In this document: positions 23,501 through 35,757 of the stretch, one piece after another
Position numbering within the stretch: position 1 is the stretch's first letter
Layout of the letters: each line of letters starts with the position of its first letter
Source: Phaseolus vulgaris
Taxonomy: Eukaryota; Streptophyta; Magnoliopsida; Fabales; Fabaceae
Assembly (NCBI RefSeq): GCF_000499845.2
Contig: NW_027174112.1
Location: 91,988-155,987 of the forward strand
Length of the DNA stretch: 64,000 nucleotides
Direction: 5' to 3'
The notes under the pieces: model-generated
Told to the model about the DNA's origin: nothing
Seen by the model: only the letters and a program-made list of their open reading frames with translations
Databases searched by the model: none
Translations under genes and position numbers: made by a program

Positions 23501-25032
23501 AATGACTATAATCACAAACTTATAATTAGATAAAAAAATTGCGATGCATGATACTAAAAAAGATGTCCCCACAAAGTAAATTGCAAACTACATTACATTA
23601 TTCTTATTTCAAGCCAGGGGAAAAGAGAGAAGAGGGAGGATTAGAGCAATGTTTGTCATCTATAAAAATATTAATAAAATGGGGGGCTCGAGGATTAAAT
23701 AGAATACAGAACAAAAATTATATCAATTTTCACATAAAATACCCCAAGCAATATGAAAAATGAAGTCATGCAACATTACTAGTTGCAACCTCTCTTCAAT
23801 TTACAAGTTTCTCTTTAGCAACAAGAGTCTATACCAAAATTTTGGAAAAGTAGACAGACTACATTTTACACAAATCACAAGCAAAATATATATCAAACAG
23901 AGAAAAGAAAATGTGATGAATTTCAAATGAAGGGAAAATAAATCTTAACATCAGCTGGGGTATACCAACCTCAGATATCTTGGAGGATGTATCAGCATCA
24001 ACTGTTGACATATCAATGTAACCTTTTCCATTAATATGATCAAGAACACCATCTTTATCAAACACAACCTAGAAAGTCACCACAGACAGAATTCAAATAA
24101 GAGCTAAAAAATAAGTTACTAGTCAAAATAATATTCACCACAACTGACCGATAAAGCAGCCGAAGGATCAGATAACATTGCAATTGTGTACTTGCATTTC
24201 TTGACAACAGTTGCTGGCGACTGTCCAATTGAAGCACCAAATTGCACAAGTTCTTCACACTACAATTAGAAGTTGCAGCAAACATGAATTAGCAAAAGTA
24301 TCCGAGTTAAGGGCGCTAGGCTAGTGGCAGAGTGTTCAAATTAAAAGTTGCTATGTCAACACATCCATAATAAATAAACACTGTAATTTGCTGACTGAAA
24401 AGTATATATAAACTGAAACTCATGTTTGAGGGTAAAGTAAGTAATCCCAGTCATTGGCAAAAGAATTAAACATTGATATTACACAAATATTCATAATAAA
24501 TAATGGATGCGCTGCAATATCAACAATTGATTTTCTCATCAACAGATGAGATTACTTACTTAACCCTTATTAGAGAGCCAAATTCATCTCATAAAGTGTT
24601 GAACAGAATATACAATTTTCTCAAGCCCTTATCTGACATCATCTATAAGAAAACAAATAAATTTGCTAAGCTGTATTCCAAAATGCCAGGAGCGATACCT
24701 CAGCACACAACTTTCTGTGTAACTTGAAGAATGGTATTGACACATGAGAAGAAACTATTCTACGGAACCCCAAATTAAAATTTCACAAAAAAAAAATGCA
24801 CAGAATTATACCAACCATAATAATCAATCAGTATTATGGAAAGAAATCATCATAAGGACACACACAGAAACATAATAACAAAAAAGAAACTGAAACTTGA
24901 AAAATAGTAGAATGTGTGAATGGAGACCTTGGAGAGGGTTCTGTTCCAAACAGTGACTTTGAAGCCATGGCGTAGCAGGTTGGTTGCCATAGCCTTGCCC
25001 ATTATCCCCAAACCTAAGAATCCAACCTCCAT
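20571..25032 (-). CDS. GLYR1: Glyoxylate/succinic semialdehyde reductase (GLYR1), 8 exons, 290 aa
   Basis: Reduces glyoxylate to glycolate and succinic semialdehyde to 4-hydroxybutyrate with NADPH, linking photorespiration and the GABA shunt (family knowledge). Exons (minus): 24928-25032, 24149-24259, 23970-24068, 23167-23268, 21426-21541, 21149-21227, 20894-21064, 20571-20660. All have GT-AG borders and the phases close to 870 bases plus stop. Beta-hydroxyacid dehydrogenase signatures: dinucleotide motif GLGIMG at residues 7-12, substrate loop [12 protein letters not shown] near 118-129 with Ser120, and GNGAKMK at 163-169, where Lys169 matches the family's general-acid lysine. The length equals the plant cytosolic enzyme (about 289 aa). 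The start MEVGFLG is the family start; an in-frame ATG at 25062 would add 10 residues. The protein ends His-Ser-Ser. Intron 4 is 1.6 kb. Confidence 0.96.
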
Positions 25033-26440
25033 CTCTCTTTTCTGATTTCTCACTCTCACCACTCTCTTCTTTCTCCCAACTTCTCAGGAAAGGTGCCTCC
25101 TTTAGCATAACAATTATCGCTTTCATTTATAAACAACACATTTTTGTAGTCACCACTGGTTCTTTGGTAAGAAAATGGCAAAAATAATCTCATGCTATTA
25201 CTATTCATTTGTAAATATTTAAAATCTTCTAATTTATAAATCCTGGAAATTTTGAGAATGAAGAACTAGTATAATTTTTTATATATATTATTAACCAGTT
25301 TAAAAGGTTGTTTTTTTTAAGTAATGACTATACAATTAATATATTTTTGTCGAAAAACTTGATAATTTATAATTAAATAATAATGTAAAATATGGTAATA
25401 GTGTATTTTAATTAAATTCAATAAGTTTATTCATGCGTGTAATAACAATCTTAAAAATAAATTAGGAGATTTGTACTGAAGAATTGAACTAAGGGACTAA
25501 AATTCCTAAGTTAAGATTTCTGTTAATATTTATTTATTTATTATTGTTTAGTTAGGGTTTGTGGTTGAGCCAAATCCGACAACAGGTGAATTGTGATTGG
25601 TGGGAATGAAAAGTATGAAAGGAAGGGTTCCACGTCACTTCCTCGTTTTGCTTCTGTTCTTCCTCCAATTTGGGGAAACTTGTCTATTACTAAATAAGAA
25701 TATTCAAAGTTCACCAAAAATGGTAATTATTTTTAAAAAAGGAAAAATAGTTGGGTAATTTTGGATTGGTTTTTTCAACCAAACTACACTACAAAATTAA
25801 TTAGGCCTTTTTCTAAATTTGTCACAACTGTGGTGGACCAAGGGGACAACCCATTGTAAATAAAAAGTTTAAGTAAGTTTTTTTTATAGTTTACAAAGAT
25901 GAAAAATTGAGAAAAGTTTGAAATCAGAGATAAAAAATCATATTTAAATCATTATTTATTAAGACTTTAATATTATTTTTAATTATTAATAAAATGGTAT
26001 AAATAAATTATAATTTTGATCCTACTACAAATAATATCAGTGGAAAAAGGAAATTAGTCATTATAACGTATAATTACCAATTTTACATTCATCACAACTT
26101 TTCATTATCTATTTTTTATTACAATTATTTAATAACTAAATAATAATAAAATACTGAATTAAGTTATTTAATTAAAATACAAAATTAAACAGCGACTAAA
26201 AAATATTAATAAAAGTAATTGTAATATAGGTGTATCCTTCTTTAGTGAGTAATTAGGAGGGATATATAAAAAATAATAAATTAAAAAACATTAAGAAATA
26301 TGTACAAATATCTTATTTAATTTGACAAAACTTTAAAATATATTGAATAAAATATTGTAATTTATTTATTAAAAATATAATAAAATATTAAAAAGGAGTA
26401 AATTGAAGGAATAGAAAAACATATTTTTATCTTAAACATA
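25033..26440. other. GLYR1 upstream region and AT-rich intergenic DNA
   Basis: The first 600 bases should hold the GLYR1 promoter. A telo-box-like word, TTAGGGTTT, occurs at 25553-25561. The rest is AT-rich with no gene. CACTACAAAATTAATTAGG at about 25788 resembles a CACTA end but is too degraded to call. Confidence 0.5.
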
Positions 26441-26720
26441 TTTAAAAGCAAAAATATACAATAAAATGATATTGTATAAAATATAAAAAGGCTGTGAGGG
26501 CATCAAGATCGGTGCTCTGATACCATATAAGAAAATGATAAAAAAAATGGTAAGAAGAGGAGATTATTATTGTCTTAATGTATATGTTACATCTGTAGGG
26601 AGTTTCTCTCCCCCAAATTACCATCTAATCATGTAGGATACTAATCATAAGATTCTATCATTATTAAATTAATTACATATAATTGGGTACAATATCGTAC
26701 AATATTGCATACAATAATTA
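26441..26720 (-). repeat. Copia LTR end and primer-binding site remnant (minus strand)
   Basis: On the minus strand TGGTATCAGAGCACCGATC starts at 26524, an exact Met-tRNA primer-binding site for plant copia elements. It is preceded by an AT-rich LTR-like end (about 26528-26720). Only about 80 bases of leader follow before unrelated AT-rich DNA, so this is a truncated 5' end of an element pointing left. Confidence 0.6.
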
Positions 26721-26814
26721 CATATAATTTGATAATTATTATTTTCTTAATATAAAATCAAATATTTTATAAATATAATTTATTAATAAAAATAACAATA
26801 AAATTGTGTTGTAA

Positions 26815-28056
26815 TAACATCTATTAACAAATATACTTCTTAGCTAGTTTTTTTCAGTTAGTTTGTTAGTTATGCACTTGGTGAAGACATTCTTTACTAT
26901 TGATATAAAGATTATTGTAATTGATAACAAATGAATATAGAGAATGCATTCTTCCTCATGTTTATTATTTTTTCTCAAATTCTCTAAAGAATGCACAAGG
27001 TATCATTGTGCTATTTTTTTGCAATAGTTAGCTTCCTTTCTTCATCTTCTTCTCTATTTCTTTCATGGCGGCTCCTTTGTTTATGGTTCTTAATATGTCA
27101 AATATTTACTTCGTCAACGTCTATGATAACCATGAAATTCCTTTTGTTTTAATCAAATTGGATGGTTTCAATTATCATTATATTAGTCTCGTGATGTTTC
27201 CTCAACTCTTCGCTCGAGGAGCAAGATTCACTTCATCAATGACACTCTTCTTCGTCCCCCCTCATGGTTTTGTAATGTTTGGCCATTGGATCGTTGTAAT
27301 TTTATTGTCCTGTCGTGGTTTGTTCACTCTTTTGTTGTTAATATTGCTTCAAGGGTTTGTTGGATGGACACCATAGTTGAGATGTATAACACTTTGCAAA
27401 TGTTACTACCGGGGAGATGTCTTTCGCATCTTTGATATCTAAGAAGAGATATATGCTCTTCACCAAGGTTCTTTCAATATCGCCACTTATTTACTCGATT
27501 GCAAAATCTTTGGGAAGATTTAGATCAATTTCTCCCTCTGCCTTCATGTTCTTGTGAGATCAAGTATTCTTGCAATCTTATTCCTACTATACCTTCATAT
27601 CGTGATGGTGATTGCATCCTTTGTTTTCTCAAAGGACTTAATGAACAATACCTTCTTATTCGTTCTCAAATCACGATGATGCAATCGTTACCAGATCTTA
27701 ATCATGTTTTCTCGTTTCTAATATACAAAGAGCGTCATTTTGGTGTACTTGTTGATGATCCTCGTACTTTGGTTTACTTTCCTTCCTCAACACGAGGACG
27801 TGGTGGTTCTGGTGTTCGATCTCAGCCTTCCTCAACTTCTGATAGGGGTCGTGGTCATGTCTGAAGTTCTAAAGTGTGTGTTCATTGTGATCCTTGTCAC
27901 ACTACTAAAACTTGCTATGAGAAACATGAATGTTCTCCCTATATGCAGATTTCACATTCTGTTTGTAATGTTCAATCACTCAAAGATATTGATGAAGGTG
28001 ATGATACTACTTCTGTTCTTTTTTAGGCAGGAGTTTCTTCTACTCCAACTATAACT
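26815..28056 (+). pseudogene. Copia gag remnant (plus strand) with LTR end
   Basis: GGTATCATTGTGC at about 26999 looks like a decayed Met-tRNA primer-binding site, with LTR-like sequence before it. A gag-like frame starts at ATG 27065 and breaks near 27240. It resumes at 27499-27864 with the typical gag words LWEDLDQF and FLKGLNEQY, ending in a Gly/Arg-rich stretch. A degraded Cys/His cluster follows at about 27874-27945. Several frameshifts and stops are present and no pol follows. Confidence 0.75.
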
Positions 28057-28299
28057 CTAACTTTATAGCAACATCAGGTCTTAATAGCTCTTTTGCAACA
28101 ATCAAATATGGTTTGCAACAATCAAATTTGGATGGTACCATGATTAATCACATTCCCATCTTTTGTGAACAAACCTTCAAGTATTGTTTGCACCTCGTCC
28201 AATTCTTTTTTTCCAAAGATGCTTGAATCATTGGCACAAGAGTTTCTACACCTTCTATTCCACAAAGAAAATCTTAAAGAACCACAAAGCCTTCAGATT

Positions 28300-29330
28300 A
28301 CTTAAAAGACTATGCATTATCTAATGCTTCAAAAATATGAGAAGTATTCATTCTTTCCACAAATATGTTACACCTCGAGTCAAGGAACCACATATCTTCT
28401 TTATTGGACTTATTCATATCCATGTAAATCGTTAACAACATCTCTTTTTAAGTTTCTGCATAGTTGGTCTCATTCTCCTTGCTTGGACATTCCCATTGAA
28501 AATGTCCTAACTTGTGACAATTATAGCACTCTATTGTGGTATTGTCGAAGCTTTGTCTGTCTCATCCTCGTCCTCTTCCTCTAAGACTGCCACAACCTTG
28601 ACCCTTTCTTCCAGATTGTTCTCCAGAAGTAATTTTCAAGGCGTATTCTTCTTCAACATGAGAGCTCATGCATTGTTCATGCACAAGTAAGTTGATTGGC
28701 AACTCATCAACAGTTAAGGTATTTGTATCTTTACACTCCTTAATGGAACACACAACATAATCAAACTTGGGAGTCAAGGATCTCAAAATCTTTTCAACTA
28801 CAACAACATATCCCTTGTTCTCACAATTTATTTTCATCTTGTTGACTATGGTAAGGGTCTGCGTAAAATACTTATTCATAGATTCTCCTACATTCATGTG
28901 AAGAATTTCAAACTCCTTCCGAAGAGCTTGCAAGTGCACACTCTTTACTTGAGTCAAACCTTGATATTTTTGCTTCAATATCGAATGATTATCTTCAATA
29001 TCAAAACTTGAGTCAAAGAATCCCATATATTCTTCGATATATCATTGTTAATGATTATCTCCAAAATCGAATGATCTAATGCTTAAATTAGATAGTTCTT
29101 TGCTTTCAAGTCTTTCAACTTTTGATCTTCAATGTTCTTCTTCTCGACTTATGTGAGAACAACGCCTTTTGTTGCTGCAATAATCCCATTCTCCACCAAA
29201 TGCTAGTATTCTTTTGAACGTAAAAAAGTTTTCTATAAACATAACCCAATGATCATAGTGTCCATCAAATTTCAGAATTGTTGATTGTACATATAAACAT
29301 TTTGTCATCATGTTTTGATGACTACACACG
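28300..29330 (-). pseudogene. Copia gag remnant (minus strand)
   Basis: The N-terminal gag part (KFDGHYDHWVMFIENFF) is read at 29129-29329. A break follows, then a 154-residue central gag stretch at 28562-29026. A CX2CX4HX4C zinc knuckle (CYNCHKLGHFQWEC) lies at about 28486-28534 in a shifted frame. It lies tail to tail with the plus-strand gag remnant, and the two sequences are not close relatives. No pol domain remains. Confidence 0.8.
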
Positions 29331-29700
29331 TAGAAGACTTTGACTTCTAGTTTAAATCAGACATCATGATGGAGCTTTAATTAGAAACAGAATAATTTAT
29401 AAAAAAATTAGGAAATTGAGAGAAATCTTACTGTTTGTTGAAGAATAAATTAGCTACAGAATAAACTGAAAACCATAAATGACAATCTAACAAATCCAAA
29501 CCAGCAGTCACACTTTAATGTAATATAATCCCCACTAGTTTTCAAATCATCCCTTGACGGCACACTTTAATATCAAATATAGTCCCCACTAGTTTTGAAT
29601 GTATAAAGATGATGAAGTGCCTATGCTCTTTGAGAAATCTTCAACTTCCATCACCCAAAAATGAAATTTGGACTATCACATAAATCATATTGAGAAAAAA
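29331..29700. other. Leader/LTR debris with a short direct repeat
   Basis: Probably the upstream part of the minus-strand gag remnant. The words CACACTTTAAT and AGTCCCCACTAGTTTT (with variants) are repeated about 50 bases apart near 29511-29550 and 29561-29600. No gene. Confidence 0.45.
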
Positions 29701-30013
29701 AGTTAGTTTATAATTTTAAAAAATTTAGTTACTTAAAACCAATATCTAAATTTAGATAATAGTGACTAAAAACTTAATGAAAAACTAAAAAATAATTTTT
29801 AATTATATCGTAATAAAAACTAGAAATATTGTGTCTAATAAATAAATATTTTTATAATTACTAGTTATTAGAAATACCATATCTAATTATATTAAATTTT
29901 TATTAATAATAAAAATACTTAAATATCAATAATTTTTAATTTATAAAATAATATCTAATATAGTTAATATAATAAGTAAATATTTTTTATTGTAAATTAT
30001 TTTCTTATAGTGT
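29700..30013. mobile_element. Possible CACTA-like end fragment
   Basis: The segment ends TTTTCTTATAGTG, the reverse complement of a CACTA-type terminus with one change. Inside are repeated words such as AATAAATATT. A similar sequence ending TTTCTTATAGGG is at about 61640-61980, suggesting one family. Opposite ends were not found. Confidence 0.4.
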
Positions 30014-30800
30014 GAATAGTAATTTTTGTTTTTATTTTATTTTTTTGTTTTGAATATGTAGCTTTCAGTTTAGATTTCATTTTGCACACGTACATGAAAG
30101 TGGAAGAGGTTTGAACTTTTCCTTTGGACTAAAAAATGGTATTGATGTTGGATATAATTGATTTGCTGGTAGATAGGTAGGTGCTGGTTTGTGCTTATAG
30201 GAGCAGTTTTGGACTACTGTAGGGTTTTTTAGTCGGTTGTTTTTTGGTTTTTCATTGAGAAATCCCTATCGTTATTGTTTCTGAAGAGAAATCCCTATTT
30301 ATTCATTGTTGGAGATTCTAAATTGAGTAGAGAAAATTACAATTCATTAGGGTGTAAAACATCATGAACCGATTTTATAGATTAAGTTAAATTTAAATAT
30401 TGATGGAGTTGATGGAGAAGGTTATTGTTTATGAAAAGTTATTATTTGTTGATTTGGGTTGAGACATCTTTAATGACTTAATTATTTTTATTTTTTTATA
30501 AGAAAAAAAATTATTAATTGATTAACTAAAATATAAATATTTATTAAAGTTTTTTTTTTATCAATAATTTTTATATTTATATGCATAGACATGCATATTA
30601 ATTAGAAGGATAAATATTTGTCATTAATTGGTTTGATTTAAAATTATATAATAACAATTTTTCATATTATTTTGAATTATTTTTATCAACCCAAATTTAT
30701 ATAATTAATATATTGTATTTTCTTAAAAGAAATTATGGGTAAAAACTTGCACATATCCTTAACCAGGGTCTTAACCAGGTAACCAGGGTCTTAGCTAGCT
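30014..30800. other. Intergenic region upstream of small gene copy 3, no gene seen
   Basis: AT-rich with a short tandem duplication of AACCAGGGTCTTA near 30760-30792. No element ends or coding stretch recognised. Confidence 0.55.
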
Positions 30801-30809
30801 AATAAATAG
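30801..30809 (+). promoter_or_regulatory. TATA-like box of small gene copy 3
   Basis: AATAAATAG lies about 50 bases before the ATG, at the spacing seen in copies 1 and 2, but with a weaker TATA match. Confidence 0.4.
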
Positions 30810-30852
30810 GAGGTCATGGTGGCAATACATGCAACTCCTTTCTGTGGCAGAC

Positions 30853-31158
30853 ATGGCAGGTGGTGATAATGGACGGAGGCATGTTTCCGGCGATGAGACC
30901 AAGAATAAGGTCACTTCTAACGTTTATTTTCTTACTTCTAATACTGTCTCGTTAACCTCTGCTGCTACTTCATGGACAGTACTCATATCCATCTGTTCAA
31001 AGTGATGAGTTGATTTTGCTATGTAGACAGGAAAAAGTAGAAGGGGCAGACGCAAGAAATGGGTGGTGAAGAACATGCTTGCGTGGGCTTGGAGGAAGAT
31101 AACACTGAAGAACATGAAGAAGGATGCAGATGCAGCTGCAGCTTCTGCTACTAAGTAA
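30853..31158 (+). CDS. Small basic two-exon protein, copy 3 (62 aa, unknown function)
   Basis: Exon 1 is 30853-30909 (19 codons, MAGGDNGRRHVSGDETKN then Lys). The intron is only 30910-31026 (117 bases, phase 0). Exon 2 is 31027-31158 (43 codons and TAA), starting TGKSRRGRRKKWVVKNMLAW and ending in an Ala-rich tail. Compared with copies 1 and 2, several exon 1 differences are synonymous (Gly, Arg and Thr codons), while the intron shares only its first part. The opposite strand also reads open for 82 codons, but that frame is broken in the other copies. Function unknown. Confidence 0.6.
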
Positions 31159-31850
31159 GCTTCACAGATCACGAATAATTATAATAAAGCTGCAGTTAAA
31201 TATGGTGAGACTTGTTTCTGCTTTGAATCTGGATTGCCATGGCCAAAATGGTGACTCTGGGATTTGAAAAAGATTGTTGGTCAGAGGACATTTTTCCTAT
31301 TTTATATTTTATGTAATCGTACGTGAAAATCACAAGCCACTTCCTAGAACTGTATATATAATAAAAAATAAATTTATAATTAAATAATATGAAAACATAT
31401 TAAAATAATAACATTGTTCATTACAAAGTGTATTATAAAAAGAGAGTTGATTATCAATTTATCAAAGTCCCATCAAGTCATTGTATATAGAACTAATATA
31501 AAGTGTGTGTCTCACTCTCAAATGTTTGAATAATTGAAGATTAAATTAAAATGTATAATTGTTATTGTTCAATATTTTTTTATGAATGTTTCTCAATTTT
31601 AACTTATCATGTTTCTTTAATGTTTATCGATTTCGATAATCTAGTGTTACAAGAAACAAAAAGATATTAAAGATGGAAAGACCGAAATATACTACTAAAA
31701 GTTTTATTATATAAATAAATTTTAATTTTAAAAATAAATTAGGTATATATATTTTAAAAAACTAATATCTAAAAATTATTTTTTATTATTAATAAATAAT
31801 TTTTAAATTAATATGTAATTAGTTATTAATACTATTCAGGTTAATGTACA
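31159..31850. other. 3' flank of small gene copy 3, AT-rich
   Basis: The first 90 bases resemble the 3' flanks of copies 1 and 2 (word CTTTGAATCTGGATT near 31220). The remainder is AT-rich with no gene. Confidence 0.5.
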
Positions 31851-34090
31851 CGGCACCCAAATATCTAATATGCTTCTACCAAGTCAAGATATTTATCGTG
31901 TATAGTAACACTTTTGTCCGGGAGCATTACGACAGATTCATACGAATTTATGATGTTCTTAATTTGACAAAATTGAAGAGGTTGTCTCAACCTGTTAACC
32001 ATTATTCAACAATTAATAAAAAAAACATATTACTTTTACATTTAAATGTGATAACAGATAAAATTCAATTTCAATGGTATTTTAAATTTTATCTTTACGA
32101 AAATCCATCGAAGTTTTTTTTAATATTATAAAACATAAAAGAATTTGTAGGTATTTTTTATCAAAAAATAATAATTTAATAAATAAATGAAACATCATGC
32201 TGTGATTTGTTTCTGCTTTGAATTTGGATTAAAATAAAATTTTAATAGTTTTTTTTTTAAACCTTAAAGGAATTGAGTTGAGGACATTGCCTTGCCGTGT
32301 GCACATCTAAGATGCTTCTACCAAGTCGTGTTCGTCCTTTTAATGCGAATTTTTTTATTTATTTCGATACTTACATATTATTTAATAATTAAAAAGTAAC
32401 TATGCATTGTTGTTATAATTTATTGTACATTATCAGCCCATTGATGAAATCATAATTTATATGATTGTAAGAGTATACATGTAATCATTTATAGTAGAAA
32501 AATACTACTGTACAATTATTTCTTATTATTATGCATAAACTATATTCTCTTTGACCATAAGTTGAATATCACGTATGCATATAATTATAACTTATTAGTT
32601 TATTCCGAGAAAATAATGACACCCTTTAAAGTATGTACCCTCGCTGGAATTTACCTAAAAACCTGTTTACTCTTTTAATTATTTACTATTAGTTATCACT
32701 GATAAATATTTATCTTTACCAATAATATAAAAATATGTCATTGCAATGCTTTTTATTATTATTCCAAAGTCTCGTGCTTAGTTATTCTTGCGGAGTGGTT
32801 AATTTTAAAAAATATTATTACGCGTTTATAAGAAGTAATTAGAAAAAATAAAGTCTCACTCTATAACATAAAAGTATTTTATCTTCCAATGTGGTAGACT
32901 TCTTTATTACTTGTATTCGTCCTAATAGTTCCATATTATTTAGAGTCAAAATAAAAAATAATTAAAAATAATTCTTCAATCCGTCTATATGTATTTTTAT
33001 ATGTATTTTAAGTATAAAATTATGATGAACACTAAAATCAAAAGCGACCAATATCTCATATAGTGATTAATCTTAACAATGTTATCTCAATGAACTTGAG
33101 GTAGATAATATATGATTAATTCGTATTTTTCTAATCAATCTACTGGACACATAATTCTAAAGGTAAAAAGGGTAAAAGAAAAACATTCCATAAATCTTAC
33201 AATGTCTACTAAATTTTTTTACTGAATAAACACAATTTATTACTTGGAAATAAGTTCTAAAGATGGATTGTTTTGATTCATTATTAAATTTGACTTAAAG
33301 TCTCTTCATCATAATTATATGTTAAAAAATATATCATTACATTATTTGCGTTATTTTAATTTGACTGACGATAATTAAAAGATATATTTAGAATTTAAAG
33401 GAGTAAAAATAATATGTTTTTTTTTAAATCATATTTGATATTTTGAAATATTTACTGTCCAAATATATTTTACCCTAATTTTTTTCAGTATTTTTTAAGT
33501 AGCATTCTTAAAAGTCAACTTATTTAATAGCTTTTTTTTTTCGGGAATATTGAGAGTAAGATATATACATATACATACGAATTTATGATGTTCAAGACAA
33601 ATTGAAGAGGGTGTCCCTACTTTTTAACCATGATTCATCAATTAATAAAAAAAAATATTTTAACATTTAAATGATTTACAGATAAAATTCAACTTCAATG
33701 GTCTTTTAAATTTTATAATTGCAAAAATCAAGTAAAGTTTCTTTTAATAATATAAACTAGAAAAGAATTTGCAACTATAATATAATAGACGGACAATAAC
33801 AGAAGGTCATTTAATAATTAAAAATAACTATGCACTGTCGTTGTAATTTTTTTGTACATTATCAGTCCATTGATGAAATCACCATTTATATAATTGTAAA
33901 AGTAATTATTAAGTATACTATTAGTTATTACAGAGAAATATTTATTTTAAGAAATAATATAAAAGTATATATCATTAAAATGTTTTTTTTTTCGTGGTGC
34001 GTGCTTATTTATTATTGCGGAGTGGTTATTTTAAAAAAAAATATTACGCGTTTATATAAAGTAATGAGAAAAATAAAGTCCCACTAAAAA
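31851..34090. repeat. Diverged local tandem duplication
   Basis: Three blocks recur in the same order. About 31945-32110 matches 33575-33735 (word CGAATTTATGATGTTC). About 32380-32480 matches 33810-33900 (word TTGTACATTATCAG). About 32690-32870 matches 33920-34085 (word TTGCGGAGTGGTTA). The first unit is longer through AT-rich insertions. A shorter repeat, ATGCTTCTACCAAGTC, is at 31870 and 32311. No coding function is seen. Confidence 0.75.
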
Positions 34091-35171
34091 GTAATAGAAT
34101 TATTCTTATATGAATTGAAAATGTACGTTCTTTATCTTTGTTAGACTGTTATTGATTACTTCTATAGGATCTTGATGAAGATGATTAGTAAAAGATTTTT
34201 CAAACACTCAAATTATTATTTAGAATTTAAAACAATAAATATTGTAGGAAAATATACCTTTTACGAGATTACATTCATCTTTATAGAAATAAATGACTCG
34301 AGTTATCTTTTTCCTCAAAAAAACAACTGAAACATACTTGTGTACATAAATCTTTATTATCAATTTATATAATTCATAATTATATAATGTATAGATTCGT
34401 GTCGGCGTGTCTTATATTTTATAATATTTAATTAACAATTATATATAATAAAAAATAATTAAAATTATCAAAAAGAAATTTAAAATATGTACCAATCGGT
34501 GGACGACTCGGTTCCGCCTTCAGCGACCGCTCGAGTAAAATAATGAATAAAGATGATAATGACAGTAAGTAACAACACGGGTGAGTAGCGTTGAATGAGT
34601 CAGCGCACACTCCGAATAATACGAAAAATATCTCCTACTCAACAAATAAAACTGATTAAATTGAAACATACTCGTGCCTGGAAATAAGGAGTCACTACAC
34701 ATGACAGTTGGCAACTGATGTCCAGCCCACACGAGTCAAGGCCCACAAACCAACTATAAATAGCACTCTCAAAAGAGAAGTGAGTACGTTTTGATTCAAT
34801 TGACAAAAACACATTTGAGTGTTGGGTATGAAGCCAGGACCAATTGGGTTGGGCTGACTAGACACCATCTTTAGTGGGTGGGCTTAATCATTGTGTCCCC
34901 TTTATAATTTCTATTTAAAGATATCATTGTACTTGTAATTGGTGTGCAACAAAACAGAATGAAAACCTAATAGTTGCATGTGTGGATGTAGGCTGTAGTT
35001 GGCGACCGAACCACGTTAAATCCTGTTTTCTTTATTTTCTGTAGTTGATTCGTGATTATGTGTGTTGCTTCCGTGTGCGTTTTTCCCATCAAGTGACATC
35101 AGAGCTTGGTTCGTTTACACACTAGAGATCCGATCAGTAGAAATTAATCGACGAGACGTGAAAATTGTGGC

Positions 35172-35345
35172 AGCGGCATCCCAAAGCTAGGGTTTCGCAA
35201 AGGCGGCAACAACGTCCCAAAGATAGGGTTTCGTAGGGGCTGCAACAGCGTCCCAAAGTTAGGGTTTCACAGAGGCGGCAGCAGCGTTCCAAAGCTAGGG
35301 TTTTGCATGGGCTGCAGCGGCTTCCCAAAGCTAGGGTTTCACGGC
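35172..35345 (+). repeat. 36-bp minisatellite, five units, in element 3
   Basis: The word CCCAAAG followed by (C/A/T)TAGGGTTT recurs at exactly 36-base spacing (CCAAAG at 35181, 35217, 35253, 35289, 35325). Since 36 is divisible by 3 the array keeps an open frame with a 12-residue unit. Each unit holds TAGGGTTT, one and a bit units of the plant telomere repeat. Confidence 0.92.
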
Positions 35346-35757
35346 AACCCAGGATTCGCGACAGCCCAGACTTGCGACTCACGGCAGACGTGTGCAGTAG
35401 GCGGTGCGACGTGCAGTGGTGTGGGTCGCGACATGAGTGGTGACGACTCGCGACGTTGTGCAGGTGGCTTGCTCGGAGTAGGATCGTGTCCAGGCAGTGC
35501 GACGGAGTGCGTCAGTAAGGCGGCGGATCGCGTTTCACGGAAAATAGGTGCAGGTGCTTGCAGTGAGCGAGACAGCACGGAGGTGCAGTGCGATGGCAGT
35601 GACGGAAGACGCAGGGTGGCACGTGCTTTTTTCTACTGGTGCAGCAGTGACAGTGCGGTGTTAAGTGCGGGGTGTGGCTGTTTTTCGCTGCGACACGAAG
35701 TTATGACAGTTCAGTTACTGAGCACATCAATATTCGATCTTAGCCATACTTACGTCA

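Noticed and set aside
21390..24727. Short open frames inside the GLYR1 introns
   Set aside because: They fall between well-defined exons of a complete gene and have no family features.
30924..31172. 82-codon open frame on the minus strand over small gene copy 3
   Set aside because: It overlaps both exons and the intron of the plus-strand gene and is broken in the paralogous copies.
35134..35578. Open frames across the 36-bp minisatellite on both strands
   Set aside because: Their length is explained by a repeat unit divisible by three; only the gag end further on shows a real domain.
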